Of a stretch of 13,492 nucleotides of DNA, positions 1 through 7,000 are shown piece after piece. The stretch comes from Bacillota bacterium (GTDB lineage: Bacteria > Bacillota > Clostridia > Lachnospirales > Lachnospiraceae). The translations under genes were made by a program, and so were the position numbers. The stretch's first letter is position 1. Each line of letters begins with the position of its first letter. The stretch covers positions 1 to 13,492 of the forward strand of contig JAEZTJ010000036.1 in NCBI GenBank assembly GCA_023421505.1, read 5' to 3'. A model generated the notes under the pieces. It was given only the letters and a program-made list of their open reading frames with translations, was not told the origin of the DNA and made no database searches.

Positions 1-2
1 TC

Positions 3-30
3 GTAAGCGGTTTACAACAGGGTGCCTTGT
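3..30. repeat. IS66 terminal inverted repeat, tnpC-side end
   Basis: This 28-bp repeat begins GTAAGCGG and ends GGTGCCTTGT. It pairs with 3859-3886 on the opposite strand with four mismatches. GTAAGCG is the typical outer end of IS66-family elements. Confidence 0.88.
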
Positions 31-45
31 AAATAAAAGAGACTG

Positions 46-80
46 TGGTGCTAGAATATAATTAGTACAATTTAGACGTG
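46..80. repeat. IS3 left terminal inverted repeat
   Basis: This starts TGGTGCTAG and ends TTTAGACGTG. With a one-base offset it matches the reverse complement of 1355-1390, best at the tip and in the inner 17 bases. It begins directly after the CTG duplication. Confidence 0.8.
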
Positions 81-100
81 GAAATTTCTTAACATAGAAG

Positions 101-106
101 TATAAT
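101..106 (+). promoter_or_regulatory. Likely -10 box of the IS3 transposase promoter
   Basis: A perfect TATAAT lies 22 bases upstream of the orfA start and just inside the left repeat. No convincing -35 hexamer is seen 16-18 bases before it. This is common in IS3 elements, where a full promoter forms only when the two ends are joined in a circle. The assignment is inferred from base pattern only. Confidence 0.4.
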
Positions 107-128
107 AAAAATATATGGAGGAATGGAC

Positions 129-416
129 ATGGCTACACAGTACACTGAAGAATTCAAAGTAAACGCAGTAAAATACTGGAATGATCACCCTGATTTAGGC
201 ATTGGAAAATGTGCAAAGAACTTGGGAATTAGTAAAAGTGCTCTCTCTAACTGGGGAAAAGCTTATACATCGAATGAAGGTACAGTTCCCACAAGAGGGC
301 GAGGAAATTATGAAAGCGATGAAGCAAAGGAAATAGCAAGGCTGCGCAAGGAGTTGCGTGATACCCAGGATGCACTTGATATATTAAAAAAAGCAATCGG
401 CATACTGGGAAAATGA
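129..416 (+). CDS. IS3-family transposase OrfA (helix-turn-helix protein)
   Basis: This 95-aa protein is the DNA-binding subunit of an IS3-family transposase. The N-terminal half (about residues 5-45) has the usual HTH_Tnp_1 pattern, with a YTEEFK start and a GISKSALSNW recognition helix. The C-terminal half (about 65-95) is a charged leucine-zipper-like coiled coil used for multimerisation. An ATG at 123 is also in frame, but GGAGG at 117-121 is only one base from it and seven from the ATG at 129, so 129 is preferred. The last four bases, ATGA, overlap the start of orfB. A run of seven A at 386-392, read in frame as A AAA AAA G, is a typical -1 slippage site that would yield an OrfAB fusion, the active transposase in this family. 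Confidence 0.9.
   Translation: MATQYTEEFKVNAVKYWNDHPDLGIGKCAKNLGISKSALSNWGKAYTSNEGTVPTRGRGNYESDEAKEIARLRKELRDTQDALDILKKAIGILGK
386..392 (+). promoter_or_regulatory. Probable -1 programmed ribosomal frameshift site (A7) joining OrfA and OrfB
   Basis: Seven A residues followed by G are read in the orfA frame as A AAA AAA G. A slip by one base enters the orfB frame, which is open from here through the orfB start at 413. IS3-family elements use such A-rich heptamers to make OrfAB. No downstream stimulatory structure was worked out. Confidence 0.6.
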
Positions 417-1363
417 CTGAGGCCCTGTTTTTGGAGTCTGCTATACAGGAGGAGCAGCTTCTGGAGCAGGGAGAACGCCGGCTGAATGTCTCCGGTGTGC
501 TGAAAATATTAGGCGTTTCAAGAAGTGGATACCTGAGCTGGAAAAGACGGCTTCCATCAGAAAGAGAAAAAAGAAAACATATCATTAAAGAAAGAATTAT
601 AGATATCTACGAGGATTCACATCATAATTATGGGGCTCCCAAAATAACCGAATGTCTGAGGCAAGAAGGAGAATGCATAGCCGAAAAGACAGTAGGTAAC
701 TATATGCGTGAACTTGGAATAAAAGCGCAGTATATAAAGCCTTATACTGTGACTACGATAAATTCAGATTTCAGTGATGAGTTAAAAAATATATTAGAGG
801 AACAATTTAATCCCGAAAAACCAGACGCTGCTTGGTGTTCTGACATTACATATATTTGGACATTTGAAGGTTTTGTATATCTTACCAGCATCATGGATCT
901 GTATTCCCGAAAAATCATAGCCTGGACTTTGAGTGATACCTTGGAAGCCAGATGGGTAATAGATACGGTAAATAAGGCTAAAAATGCGAGAAATGTAAGT
1001 ACCCCGTTAATTCTCCACACGGATCGTGGGGTACAGTATGTGAGTAGCGATTATATAAAAGCAACTGCTGGCATATGCCGAAGTTACTCCAAAAAGGCCT
1101 ATCTATGGGATAATGCGTGCATAGAATCTTTCCATGCATTGATAAAAAGAGAATGGCTGAACAGATTTAAGATATTTGATTATAATCAAGCGTATCGACT
1201 GGTATTCCAGTATATTGATACTTTTTACAATACAGTAAGAATACATAGTCATTGTGGATTCTTTCACCAAACAAATACGAGGCAAAATATTGGGATAGAT
1301 TGGATGAAATGGAATGGCAGGAAACAAACAGTGAGGCATGTTAATAGAAAAGTTCACGTTTAA
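413..1363 (+). pseudogene. IS3-family transposase OrfB (DDE integrase domain), C-terminus frameshifted
   Basis: OrfB is the catalytic part of the transposase. An HTH_21-like segment (about residues 45-105) is followed by an rve/DDE integrase core. The acidic triad is visible as D144 (CSDITYI), D204 (HTDRGVQY) and E238 (NACIESF), with K245 seven residues after the glutamate. After HSHCG (residues 278-282) the protein loses the conserved ending. A one-base shift restores it: from 1264 the other frame reads SPNKYEAKYW and stops at 1342-1344, just outside the right inverted repeat. The likely ancestor had GGATTTCTTTCACC where GGATTCTTTCACC is now, so one T is missing near 1259-1264. As it stands the 316-aa product has about 34 foreign residues at its end. 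The catalytic triad remains, so loss of function is probable but not certain. A sequencing error would give the same picture. Confidence 0.88.
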
Positions 1364-1390
1364 CTTGTACTTTTTCTTGACATAGTACCA
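1355..1390. repeat. IS3 right terminal inverted repeat
   Basis: On the minus strand this starts TGGTACTATG and ends TTAAACGTG, pairing with 46-80. The current orfB stop (1361-1363) lies inside this repeat. The stop of the ancestral frame (1342-1344) lies just outside it, as expected for an intact element. Confidence 0.8.
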
Positions 1391-1421
1391 CTGACTATAA
1401 TTAATAGCCAATCTCAGATGA

Positions 1422-2963
1422 TTACTTTCCACATTCTGCCCGTACTGCCTCTGACCACGGCATAAGTTGTTCCAGATCTTCCGGATGGTTATGATAATCC
1501 GTGTCTGGCATGTACAGCAACAAGTACTGAAGGTACGTATAGACATTTAGATTGTTTGCTTTCGCAGTTTCTACAATACTATATACCGCGGCACTTGCTT
1601 CTGCTCCTTTCGGAGTATCGGCGAAGAGCCAGTTTTTTCTTCCGACACAGAACGGACGGATACTATTTTCTGCCGCATTGTTTGAAATGGAGCATCTTCC
1701 ATCCAGAAGATAATTCTCCAGATATGGTTTCTGGTTTTTGGCATAGGTTACTGCCTTTGCGAGTAATGATCCGTTCAATACTGTCAGGTTTTCAAGCCAG
1801 CACCAAAAAGCATCGAGGACTGGCCTTTCCAGTTCAAGACGCCTGGTGTATCGGTCTTCCGGGGTAAGATCCTGTAGACCTTCCTCGATGTGGAAGAGTT
1901 GATTGCAGTAATCCCTTCCAATCTCGGCATTGATTTGCGGAGCATCCTTAGCTTTCTTACCTGGGATAGCCTCTACGAACTTCCTGCGAAGGTGTGTTAA
2001 GCATCCACATCGGATAACATCTGCAAGCTTGTTGTATCCGGCATAGCCATCTGAATGAAGATAGCCCTTAAATCCTTTCAGGTATTCCTCCGGGTGATCA
2101 CCGCTCCTTGATGGACGGTAGTCATATAGGATAATGGAAGGCTTCCCATCATTACCGGAACGATAAAGCCACATAAAGGATTTTGTCTGAGGCTTCTTGC
2201 CATCCTCTTTCAGCACTTGGACGGGTGTCTCATCACAATGGATGATATCTCGTTTCAGTAGCTGTTCCCGCAGATATCTAATAATGGGATAGAAGTAATC
2301 CTGAGAACAGCGGATGATCCAGTAGGCCATCGTACTTCTCTTTAGAGCAATGCCAAGGTTCTCCCAATCCTTCTCCTGACGGTACAGTGGCATGCTGTTG
2401 ACGTACTTCTGATACATTACATTGGCAACAGAGCTTGGCGATGCAAGTGAGTGGTTCATTAAGGATGTTGGCGTAGGTGCTTTCTCTATATATGGTTTGT
2501 CAGTATGCTTACACTTGGGACATTCATAAGCCATACGAACATAACGAACGATCCTGAGTTTTGCTGGTATGTATTCCAATTCCTCACGTACGATTTCCTT
2601 CCCGATGGACTTCAGGTCAGAGGCGCACTGTAGGCAGTACTGGCTATCTTTCGGAATCTCACATAGGACTTCACGAACCGGAAGATCCTTTATGATCTCT
2701 GCACGTTTGGTTTTTGTATCTGTCCGGGTATAACCGTTCACATTTCTTGTGACTGGTTCCGGTGCAGGAGAATCCGCCAGAGTTTCTGCCTCATTGAACA
2801 GATACATCTGCCCGTCGATTTCTTCCTTTGAGGCTTTCTCGCTGGAGGGGCCGAACTTCTCCTTTCGGAGTAAGAGAACCATTTCAGTGAGATTATTGAC
2901 CTGTTGTTGAAGGTTATTTATTGTATTTTCGAGTTGTTCGATGTAAGCATCTTTTGTATCCAT
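1422..2963 (-). CDS. tnpC: IS66-family transposase TnpC (DDE)
   Basis: This 513-aa protein is the catalytic transposase of the IS66 element, of normal length for the family. An N-terminal coiled coil (about residues 5-35) is followed by the family's zinc-binding region with C110-x2-C113 and C148-x2-C151. The DDE core then has D244 (IHCDETPVQ), D305 (LHSDGYAGY) and E432 (NNAAENSIRPF). The C-terminal IS66_C segment (about 455-490) carries SIVETAKANNL. The ATG at 2963 is chosen over an upstream in-frame TTG at 2984 because the protein then starts MDTKDAY, as relatives do, and TAGGAGA lies about ten bases ahead. It is the third gene of tnpA-tnpB-tnpC. The IS3 insertion lies 28 bp past its stop and leaves it whole. 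Confidence 0.94.
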   Translation of the reverse strand: MDTKDAYIEQLENTINNLQQQVNNLTEMVLLLRKEKFGPSSEKASKEEIDGQMYLFNEAETLADSPAPEPVTRNVNGYTRTDTKTKRAEIIKDLPVREVLCEIPKDSQYCLQCASDLKSIGKEIVREELEYIPAKLRIVRYVRMAYECPKCKHTDKPYIEKAPTPTSLMNHSLASPSSVANVMYQKYVNSMPLYRQEKDWENLGIALKRSTMAYWIIRCSQDYFYPIIRYLREQLLKRDIIHCDETPVQVLKEDGKKPQTKSFMWLYRSGNDGKPSIILYDYRPSRSGDHPEEYLKGFKGYLHSDGYAGYNKLADVIRCGCLTHLRRKFVEAIPGKKAKDAPQINAEIGRDYCNQLFHIEEGLQDLTPEDRYTRRLELERPVLDAFWCWLENLTVLNGSLLAKAVTYAKNQKPYLENYLLDGRCSISNNAAENSIRPFCVGRKNWLFADTPKGAEASAAVYSIVETAKANNLNVYTYLQYLLLYMPDTDYHNHPEDLEQLMPWSEAVRAECGK

Positions 2964-3055
2964 TAATAACGATTCTCCTATCAAGCTGATAGGTTAATTA
3001 TACCATAGAAATCGCAAAAAAGCCAGTAAAATAGGCTATTGTAGCCACTTTTTAT

Positions 3056-3412
3056 TTAACAGAAAGCTCCCTTTTGTGCCGGACGAATTGCTTTTGGTTG
3101 ATTGATTTCAAGTCCTTCCATTAGCCAACGGAACTCCTGCCATGTGATGTCCCTAACCTGTTCTTCTGACCGAGGCCAGCGGAATCTTCCACCTTCAAGT
3201 CTCTTATACAGGAGCACAAATCCATCGTCTTCCCATAGAAGGGCTTTCATCTTATTCGTTTGTTTTCCACAGAACAGGAACAGCTTACGCGAGAATGGAT
3301 CCATTCCCAAATATGTCTGAATGATGGCTGTAAGTCCATTGATGGATTTACGCATATCCGTGTAGCCACACACGATATAGATACCTTGTGCCTTGGTGAT
3401 GTCGCCTAGCAT
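3056..3412 (-). CDS. tnpB: IS66 accessory protein TnpB (Orf2-like)
   Basis: This 118-aa protein belongs to the IS66 Orf2 family (TnpB of IS66, unrelated to the Cas12-like TnpB). The family signatures are clear: a YIVCGYTDMRKSINGL segment near residues 12-27, LFLFCGKQTNKMKAL at about 44-58, and GGRFRWPR at about 74-81. The protein is required for transposition in the family, but its biochemical role is not settled. Its start overlaps the end of tnpA by 7 bp, which suggests translational coupling. It is followed by a 92-bp gap to tnpC that contains only a short 5-bp hairpin (3034-3046). Confidence 0.94.
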   Translation of the reverse strand: MLGDITKAQGIYIVCGYTDMRKSINGLTAIIQTYLGMDPFSRKLFLFCGKQTNKMKALLWEDDGFVLLYKRLEGGRFRWPRSEEQVRDITWQEFRWLMEGLEINQPKAIRPAQKGAFC

Positions 3413-3768
3413 ATCCTTTGCAGAACCTTTAATGTCCGCTCAATGATGACATCGGATGCACTGTCCTGTATTTCGAGTGAGATGCCGTTTACTCTGAGTA
3501 TTATTGCAGTGCCAGATGTGCTGCTTTCAGTGACAGGCAGAGGCGGCATCAGCGGAACCACCTTTGGAAGCAGTGGGATTTCTGCTATTGCATTATTCTG
3601 AACGGCTGCAAGTTTTACTTTACGGAGCCAGTAGTAATAGCAGTCTCTTGAGATGTTATTTTCCTTGCACCATTCTTCAACTTGTTTGCCGCTGCTGATC
3701 CGTTCCTGGATAATGGTAGTCCATTGTTCCAGACGGTAATTGTTAGTCAGTTTTTTAGCTTCGCTCAT
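3406..3768 (-). CDS. tnpA: IS66 accessory protein TnpA (helix-turn-helix)
   Basis: This 120-aa protein is the small first gene of the IS66 element. Its N-terminal half has an HTH-like pattern typical of IS66 TnpA: a W-x-x-I-I-Q-E-R stretch, then S-G-K-Q-V-E-E-W-C, then ISRDCYYYWLRK near residue 50. The C-terminal half is less conserved and rich in proline and valine. The ATG at 3768 is chosen because GGAGG (3774-3778) lies five bases before it. An in-frame GTG at 3789 would start inside an upstream hairpin and is unlikely. The stop overlaps the tnpB start. Transcription would begin in the leader between here and the right IS66 end, or arrive by read-through from the helicase gene upstream. 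Confidence 0.9.
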   Translation of the reverse strand: MSEAKKLTNNYRLEQWTTIIQERISSGKQVEEWCKENNISRDCYYYWLRKVKLAAVQNNAIAEIPLLPKVVPLMPPLPVTESSTSGTAIILRVNGISLEIQDSASDVIIERTLKVLQRIC

Positions 3769-3786
3769 GGGAACCTCCATAAATCC

Positions 3787-3814
3787 CACTTTTCACACTA
3801 AGGTGTGAAAAGTG
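3787..3814 (-). promoter_or_regulatory. Perfect 12-bp hairpin in the tnpA leader
   Basis: CACTTTTCACAC at 3787-3798 pairs exactly with GTGTGAAAAGTG at 3803-3814 around a 4-base loop. It ends 8 bases before the tnpA Shine-Dalgarno sequence (3774-3778). No T run follows, so it is not a classic terminator. Hairpins just inside IS ends are known to dampen transposase expression from outside transcripts, and it could equally be a binding site for a dimeric protein. The function here is inferred. Confidence 0.55.
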
Positions 3815-3858
3815 CAATAAGTGTTTTATAGAGATTTTCTCATGATCAGTATGCAGAA

Positions 3859-3886
3859 ACAAGGCACCTTTTTATAAAGCGCTTAC
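3859..3886. repeat. IS66 terminal inverted repeat, tnpA-side end
   Basis: Read on the minus strand this begins GTAAGCGC and ends GGTGCCTTGT, matching 3-30 at 24 of 28 positions. It marks the boundary between the element and the flanking defence DNA. Confidence 0.88.
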
Positions 3887-3894
3887 TATATTTC
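3887..3894. repeat. Probable 8-bp IS66 target-site duplication, right copy
   Basis: The eight bases directly outside the right IS66 end are TATATTTC. The left copy is cut by the window edge; the two bases present (TC at 1-2) agree with the last two here. IS66 elements are known for 8-bp duplications, so this is expected but only partly verifiable. Confidence 0.45.
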
Positions 3895-4028
3895 GGTTTA
3901 ATATACATTGATCGGTATTTCAATACAAACTAGATTTAAAATACATGTCGATATGGGAATATCTCATCATTTTCCTTACTTCTACAGCTGTTCCATATCC
4001 TTTATTCAGTCCATCCATCCTAACATTA
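3895..4028. other. Short non-coding gap between the IS66 end and the helicase stop
   Basis: This AT-rich stretch holds no clear terminator for the helicase gene. The only open frame is a 32-codon minus-strand one (3920-4018), listed separately. The lack of a terminator suggests that transcription from the defence genes may pass into the IS66 element. Confidence 0.5.
3920..4018 (-). CDS. Possible small ORF or gene remnant, 32 aa
   Basis: This frame starts with ATG ten bases after the helicase stop and encodes 32 residues, ending EVRKMMRYSHIDMYFKSSLY. No good Shine-Dalgarno precedes it, though AGG abuts the ATG. The tail faintly resembles the box around GHSxIDMT at the C-terminus of tyrosine recombinases, with the key GHS changed to RYS. 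If that is real it would be a decayed integrase remnant; it may also be chance. It is the only candidate for a third downstream gene before the IS66 end. Confidence 0.2.
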   Translation of the reverse strand: MDGLNKGYGTAVEVRKMMRYSHIDMYFKSSLY

Positions 4029-7000
4029 TTAACTGAAATGTTCTTTAGTAGCTGCAATTTCTGCCTCATGGATAATCTCAGTTGTCTCTGAAACATGACG
4101 TACATATACCTCATTATTCTTTGATGCAGGCCAATTATCTGTAGTTGAATTAGAAAATTGCTGATAGAAATCAATTGCATATTTCCGTTTTAATACGTCA
4201 TGTTGTTTCTGATTATAGTAATTGCATAGGCAGCTATAACATGCAGTGTCTGCCGCTTCTCCACCACAATCACAGTTGTTTACAACCCAATATCCTTCCT
4301 TAAGCATATTAGCCAGAATTTCAGGATTTATTAACTGACGGACATACCCTGCGCCTCCTGGAGTGTTATCGAATAATACAAATCCAAAGTTACCCACGGA
4401 ATTCTCATTTTCTTTATACCATTGTAAACAGCCAGATAGTTCATTCCGCTCAATATTTAAATTACGGCATAAACCTTCCAGCATAGAGTATAAAATTGTC
4501 CATGCCTCATCTTTCTTCAAAATTCTAGAATCAATAAACTTAATAAGTACAACATCAGTTTGTAATTCATGCCCCAATGCATATGAAACAAGCCTGTTAG
4601 ATGAACAAGTATAACCATTAGAATTCTTATGGTTAATTTCAATAACATTAACCTTATCCGCTGATTTTTCATCTAGTTTACCATATCCACAGACTTCACA
4701 AATATAGAAAGGGGATTCGTTCAATACGGCAAGCTGATCCATCTTACTGTTACCAAGTAGAATCCTATTCCCACATACCTTATACTCATGAAATTCTATT
4801 TTATTTTCATCTCCAATATAAGAAACAGAGCCTTTATACGTTCTTTCAGGTTTGTTAATACCTACTGCCTTAGCTCCTTCAATATCCATCTGGAAACCAA
4901 ACTTCGGTATGATATACTGATGTCCTCTGCCATTAAGAACATTACCACACTGACGGCATTCTTTGACTGCGTTTACAGCCATCGTCCTATTCAGTGCCAA
5001 GCATTCAGGGCATTTAACATAGTTATAATGAGGCCATTCATATCCGGACAGTTTTCTAACATATCTACTCTTATATAATTGACCATCAGCTACTACTTCA
5101 GATTCCGGGGCATATTCAGAGATGGCAGATAGTAAATCTCTATTCAATCGAAGCATGCTACTATAATTATTCAATCCAAGCCCCTGAAGCTCAACAGTGT
5201 CAACGGGGAAGCCGTATTTTGGTATCAAATTATTCTTTGAAAGGAACTCGATAATTCTTTGATCCTGAATAGTTTTAATTGAACGAGTTATTCTGTCAAC
5301 ACCACTCCTATTTTCCTCAATCAATTCAAGTTTTGCTAATTCTAAGGTCTTTATATCATCATGATACTTATCAATAACAATGTTGCAATACCCTTTGTTC
5401 TCTTTATTTTCATTAAATAGTAGTGATACCCATTCAAAACTATTAATACCAAAGAAAAGCTGCAAATCAGTTGGAACCACATGCAATAAATAGTTTCTCA
5501 AATTTTTAGGTTTCAATTTCAAATAGTCATGTAACCTTGTAAATCCATGGCAAATTATGAATTCACCAATTGTTTCTTTATACAAATCCGGATATAACTT
5601 CCACAAATATGAAAAAGCAGATGCAAAAATATGCCTTAGTACAATTTTGTCATTGCTAACATTGAAATTTGGCGGTTTAATCGTACCTTTTATCATAGTA
5701 ACCGGATTTCGATAATAATTCAGATCATGTGAACTATTCGGACAGAATGTAATTGCATAGGCAGCCGATTTCAAGCTACGACCTGCTCGTCCTGCCCTCT
5801 GGGCATAGTTAGCTGGTGATGGTGGCATATTTCTCATAAATACAGTTTCCAATGAACCAACATCCACACCCATTTCAAAAGTTGTTGAGCAACTTAAAAC
5901 ATTAATTTTCTTATCCTTGAAATCTTTTTGATAAGAATAAGCCCTATCGCTGGATAATTGTGCTGTATGCTCATGTACAGACATTGGCGTGATCTCCAAT
6001 TGTGTGTATAATTTATAGTAATGATCATCTTTTAATGCGGTTTTATAATCGTACTCTATTAAATGCCCATTACACTTTGTCTTATCACAAATTCCCTTTA
6101 TGTTGTATGGAGTAATATTCATACATTCTGAACAGATGAAAAGCTTATTAACGGTTTTGACTTTTATGTGTGCAGTGTTTAATACATAAGCTTCACGCCT
6201 TCCAAATGATTGCAAATCAATATACATATTATTGGGGTTTGACATGTAATTCCAGATGCTATTCAACAAATTTCTTGCTGTTTTTTCATCTCCACCTAAT
6301 ACTTTTGTAACATACTTAAGCCGTTTATTCGTTTTTCCTTCTTCCGGACACCATCCCTCTACAAAGGACACCCCTGCTGACATTCTATCGTATCCTTTTT
6401 GAAAACCGGTAACTGTAAATCGTTCAACATCTGCCTTCGTAAACTGAACTCCTGCGCTAATAGAAGCATCTTTCATCATGGTTAAGCACAATATTTTAAA
6501 AAGCATGGTTATTTCTTCTGAGGATAGATTCAAGTTTTTTGGTGCCGGAACATTAAAATCAAGGTCAAACATTAAAATTCCTTTCTTCATTAAGGAATTT
6601 TTTGCCTTAAAGTTAGACGCCTCTTGCAAAGTATAAATCCATGCTTCCTTATCAATGTCATCCTCGCTTTTTCCATGAAACATATGATACTGCTGAAATT
6701 TTGCTACCAATAATGAAACAAAATGATTTAATCCTACTCCCTCATCAAATTTATCCTCATTCTCTAACTTTATTTCAGTCACCAGACGCTTCAACAGGCT
6801 GTCATGGTAAGTGCTTTCCAAGTATGTAGCAAAAAATGCTGCGTTTTGACGACTATCAGAAAAAGCTAAAAATTGCTTAGCTAATACCGTTTTATGATCT
6901 AAAATTTGTTCCTCACTATTTCCAAAGAAATCATCTTCAAACTTCTCAATTTCAAAATGGTGTTCTTCAGCAGGTAACTCATTGTATAATGCTGTTGCAA

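Larger units (their letters stand above)
46..1390 (+). mobile_element. IS3-family insertion sequence nested inside the IS66 element
   Basis: The 1345-bp element carries overlapping orfA and orfB on the plus strand. Its ends are imperfect inverted repeats of about 35 bp (46-80 and 1355-1390). They share TGGT at the tip and an inner block in which 15 of 17 bases match, AGTACAA through ACGTG. It is flanked by a 3-bp direct repeat CTG at 43-45 and 1391-1393, the duplication size expected for IS3. It landed in the non-coding tail between the tnpC stop and the left IS66 end, so it did not break tnpC. It must be younger than the IS66 copy. One frameshift near the end of orfB may have disabled it. 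Confidence 0.9.
3..3886 (-). mobile_element. IS66-family insertion sequence, complete, interrupted by an IS3-family element
   Basis: The ends are a pair of 28-bp terminal inverted repeats starting GTAAGCG and ending GGTGCCTTGT, at 3-30 and 3859-3886, with 24 of 28 bases matching. Between them lie tnpA, tnpB and tnpC in the standard IS66 order on the minus strand. Without the inserted IS3 copy (1345 bp plus a 3-bp duplication) the element would be about 2536 bp, a normal size for the family. IS66 elements usually make an 8-bp target duplication. The right flank is TATATTTC (3887-3894), and the only two bases visible to the left (1-2, TC) match its last two, which fits but is weak. All three genes are open, so the element may be functional. 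Confidence 0.92.

Noticed and set aside
247..585. Minus-strand open frame opposite the orfA/orfB overlap
   Set aside because: Its composition mirrors the antisense of orfA/orfB, and it has no start context or recognisable domain.
1103..1546. Minus-strand open frame of 147 codons spanning the IS3/IS66 junction
   Set aside because: It lies antisense to orfB, runs through the IS3 inverted repeat into the tnpC tail, and has no family pattern. It is a shadow of real genes and an insertion junction.
2964..2984. Upstream TTG start for tnpC adding seven residues
   Set aside because: The ATG at 2963 has a TAGGAGA about ten bases ahead and gives the usual IS66 N-terminus. The extra residues would overlap that ribosome binding site.
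3034..3046. GGCTA-TTG-TAGCC hairpin between tnpB and tnpC as a terminator
   Set aside because: The stem is only five pairs with a three-base loop and only a short T-rich stretch follows on the minus strand. It is too weak to call a terminator inside an IS operon.
3769..3789. Upstream GTG start for tnpA
   Set aside because: It lies inside the 12-bp hairpin, and the added residues are encoded by the Shine-Dalgarno region of the ATG at 3768.
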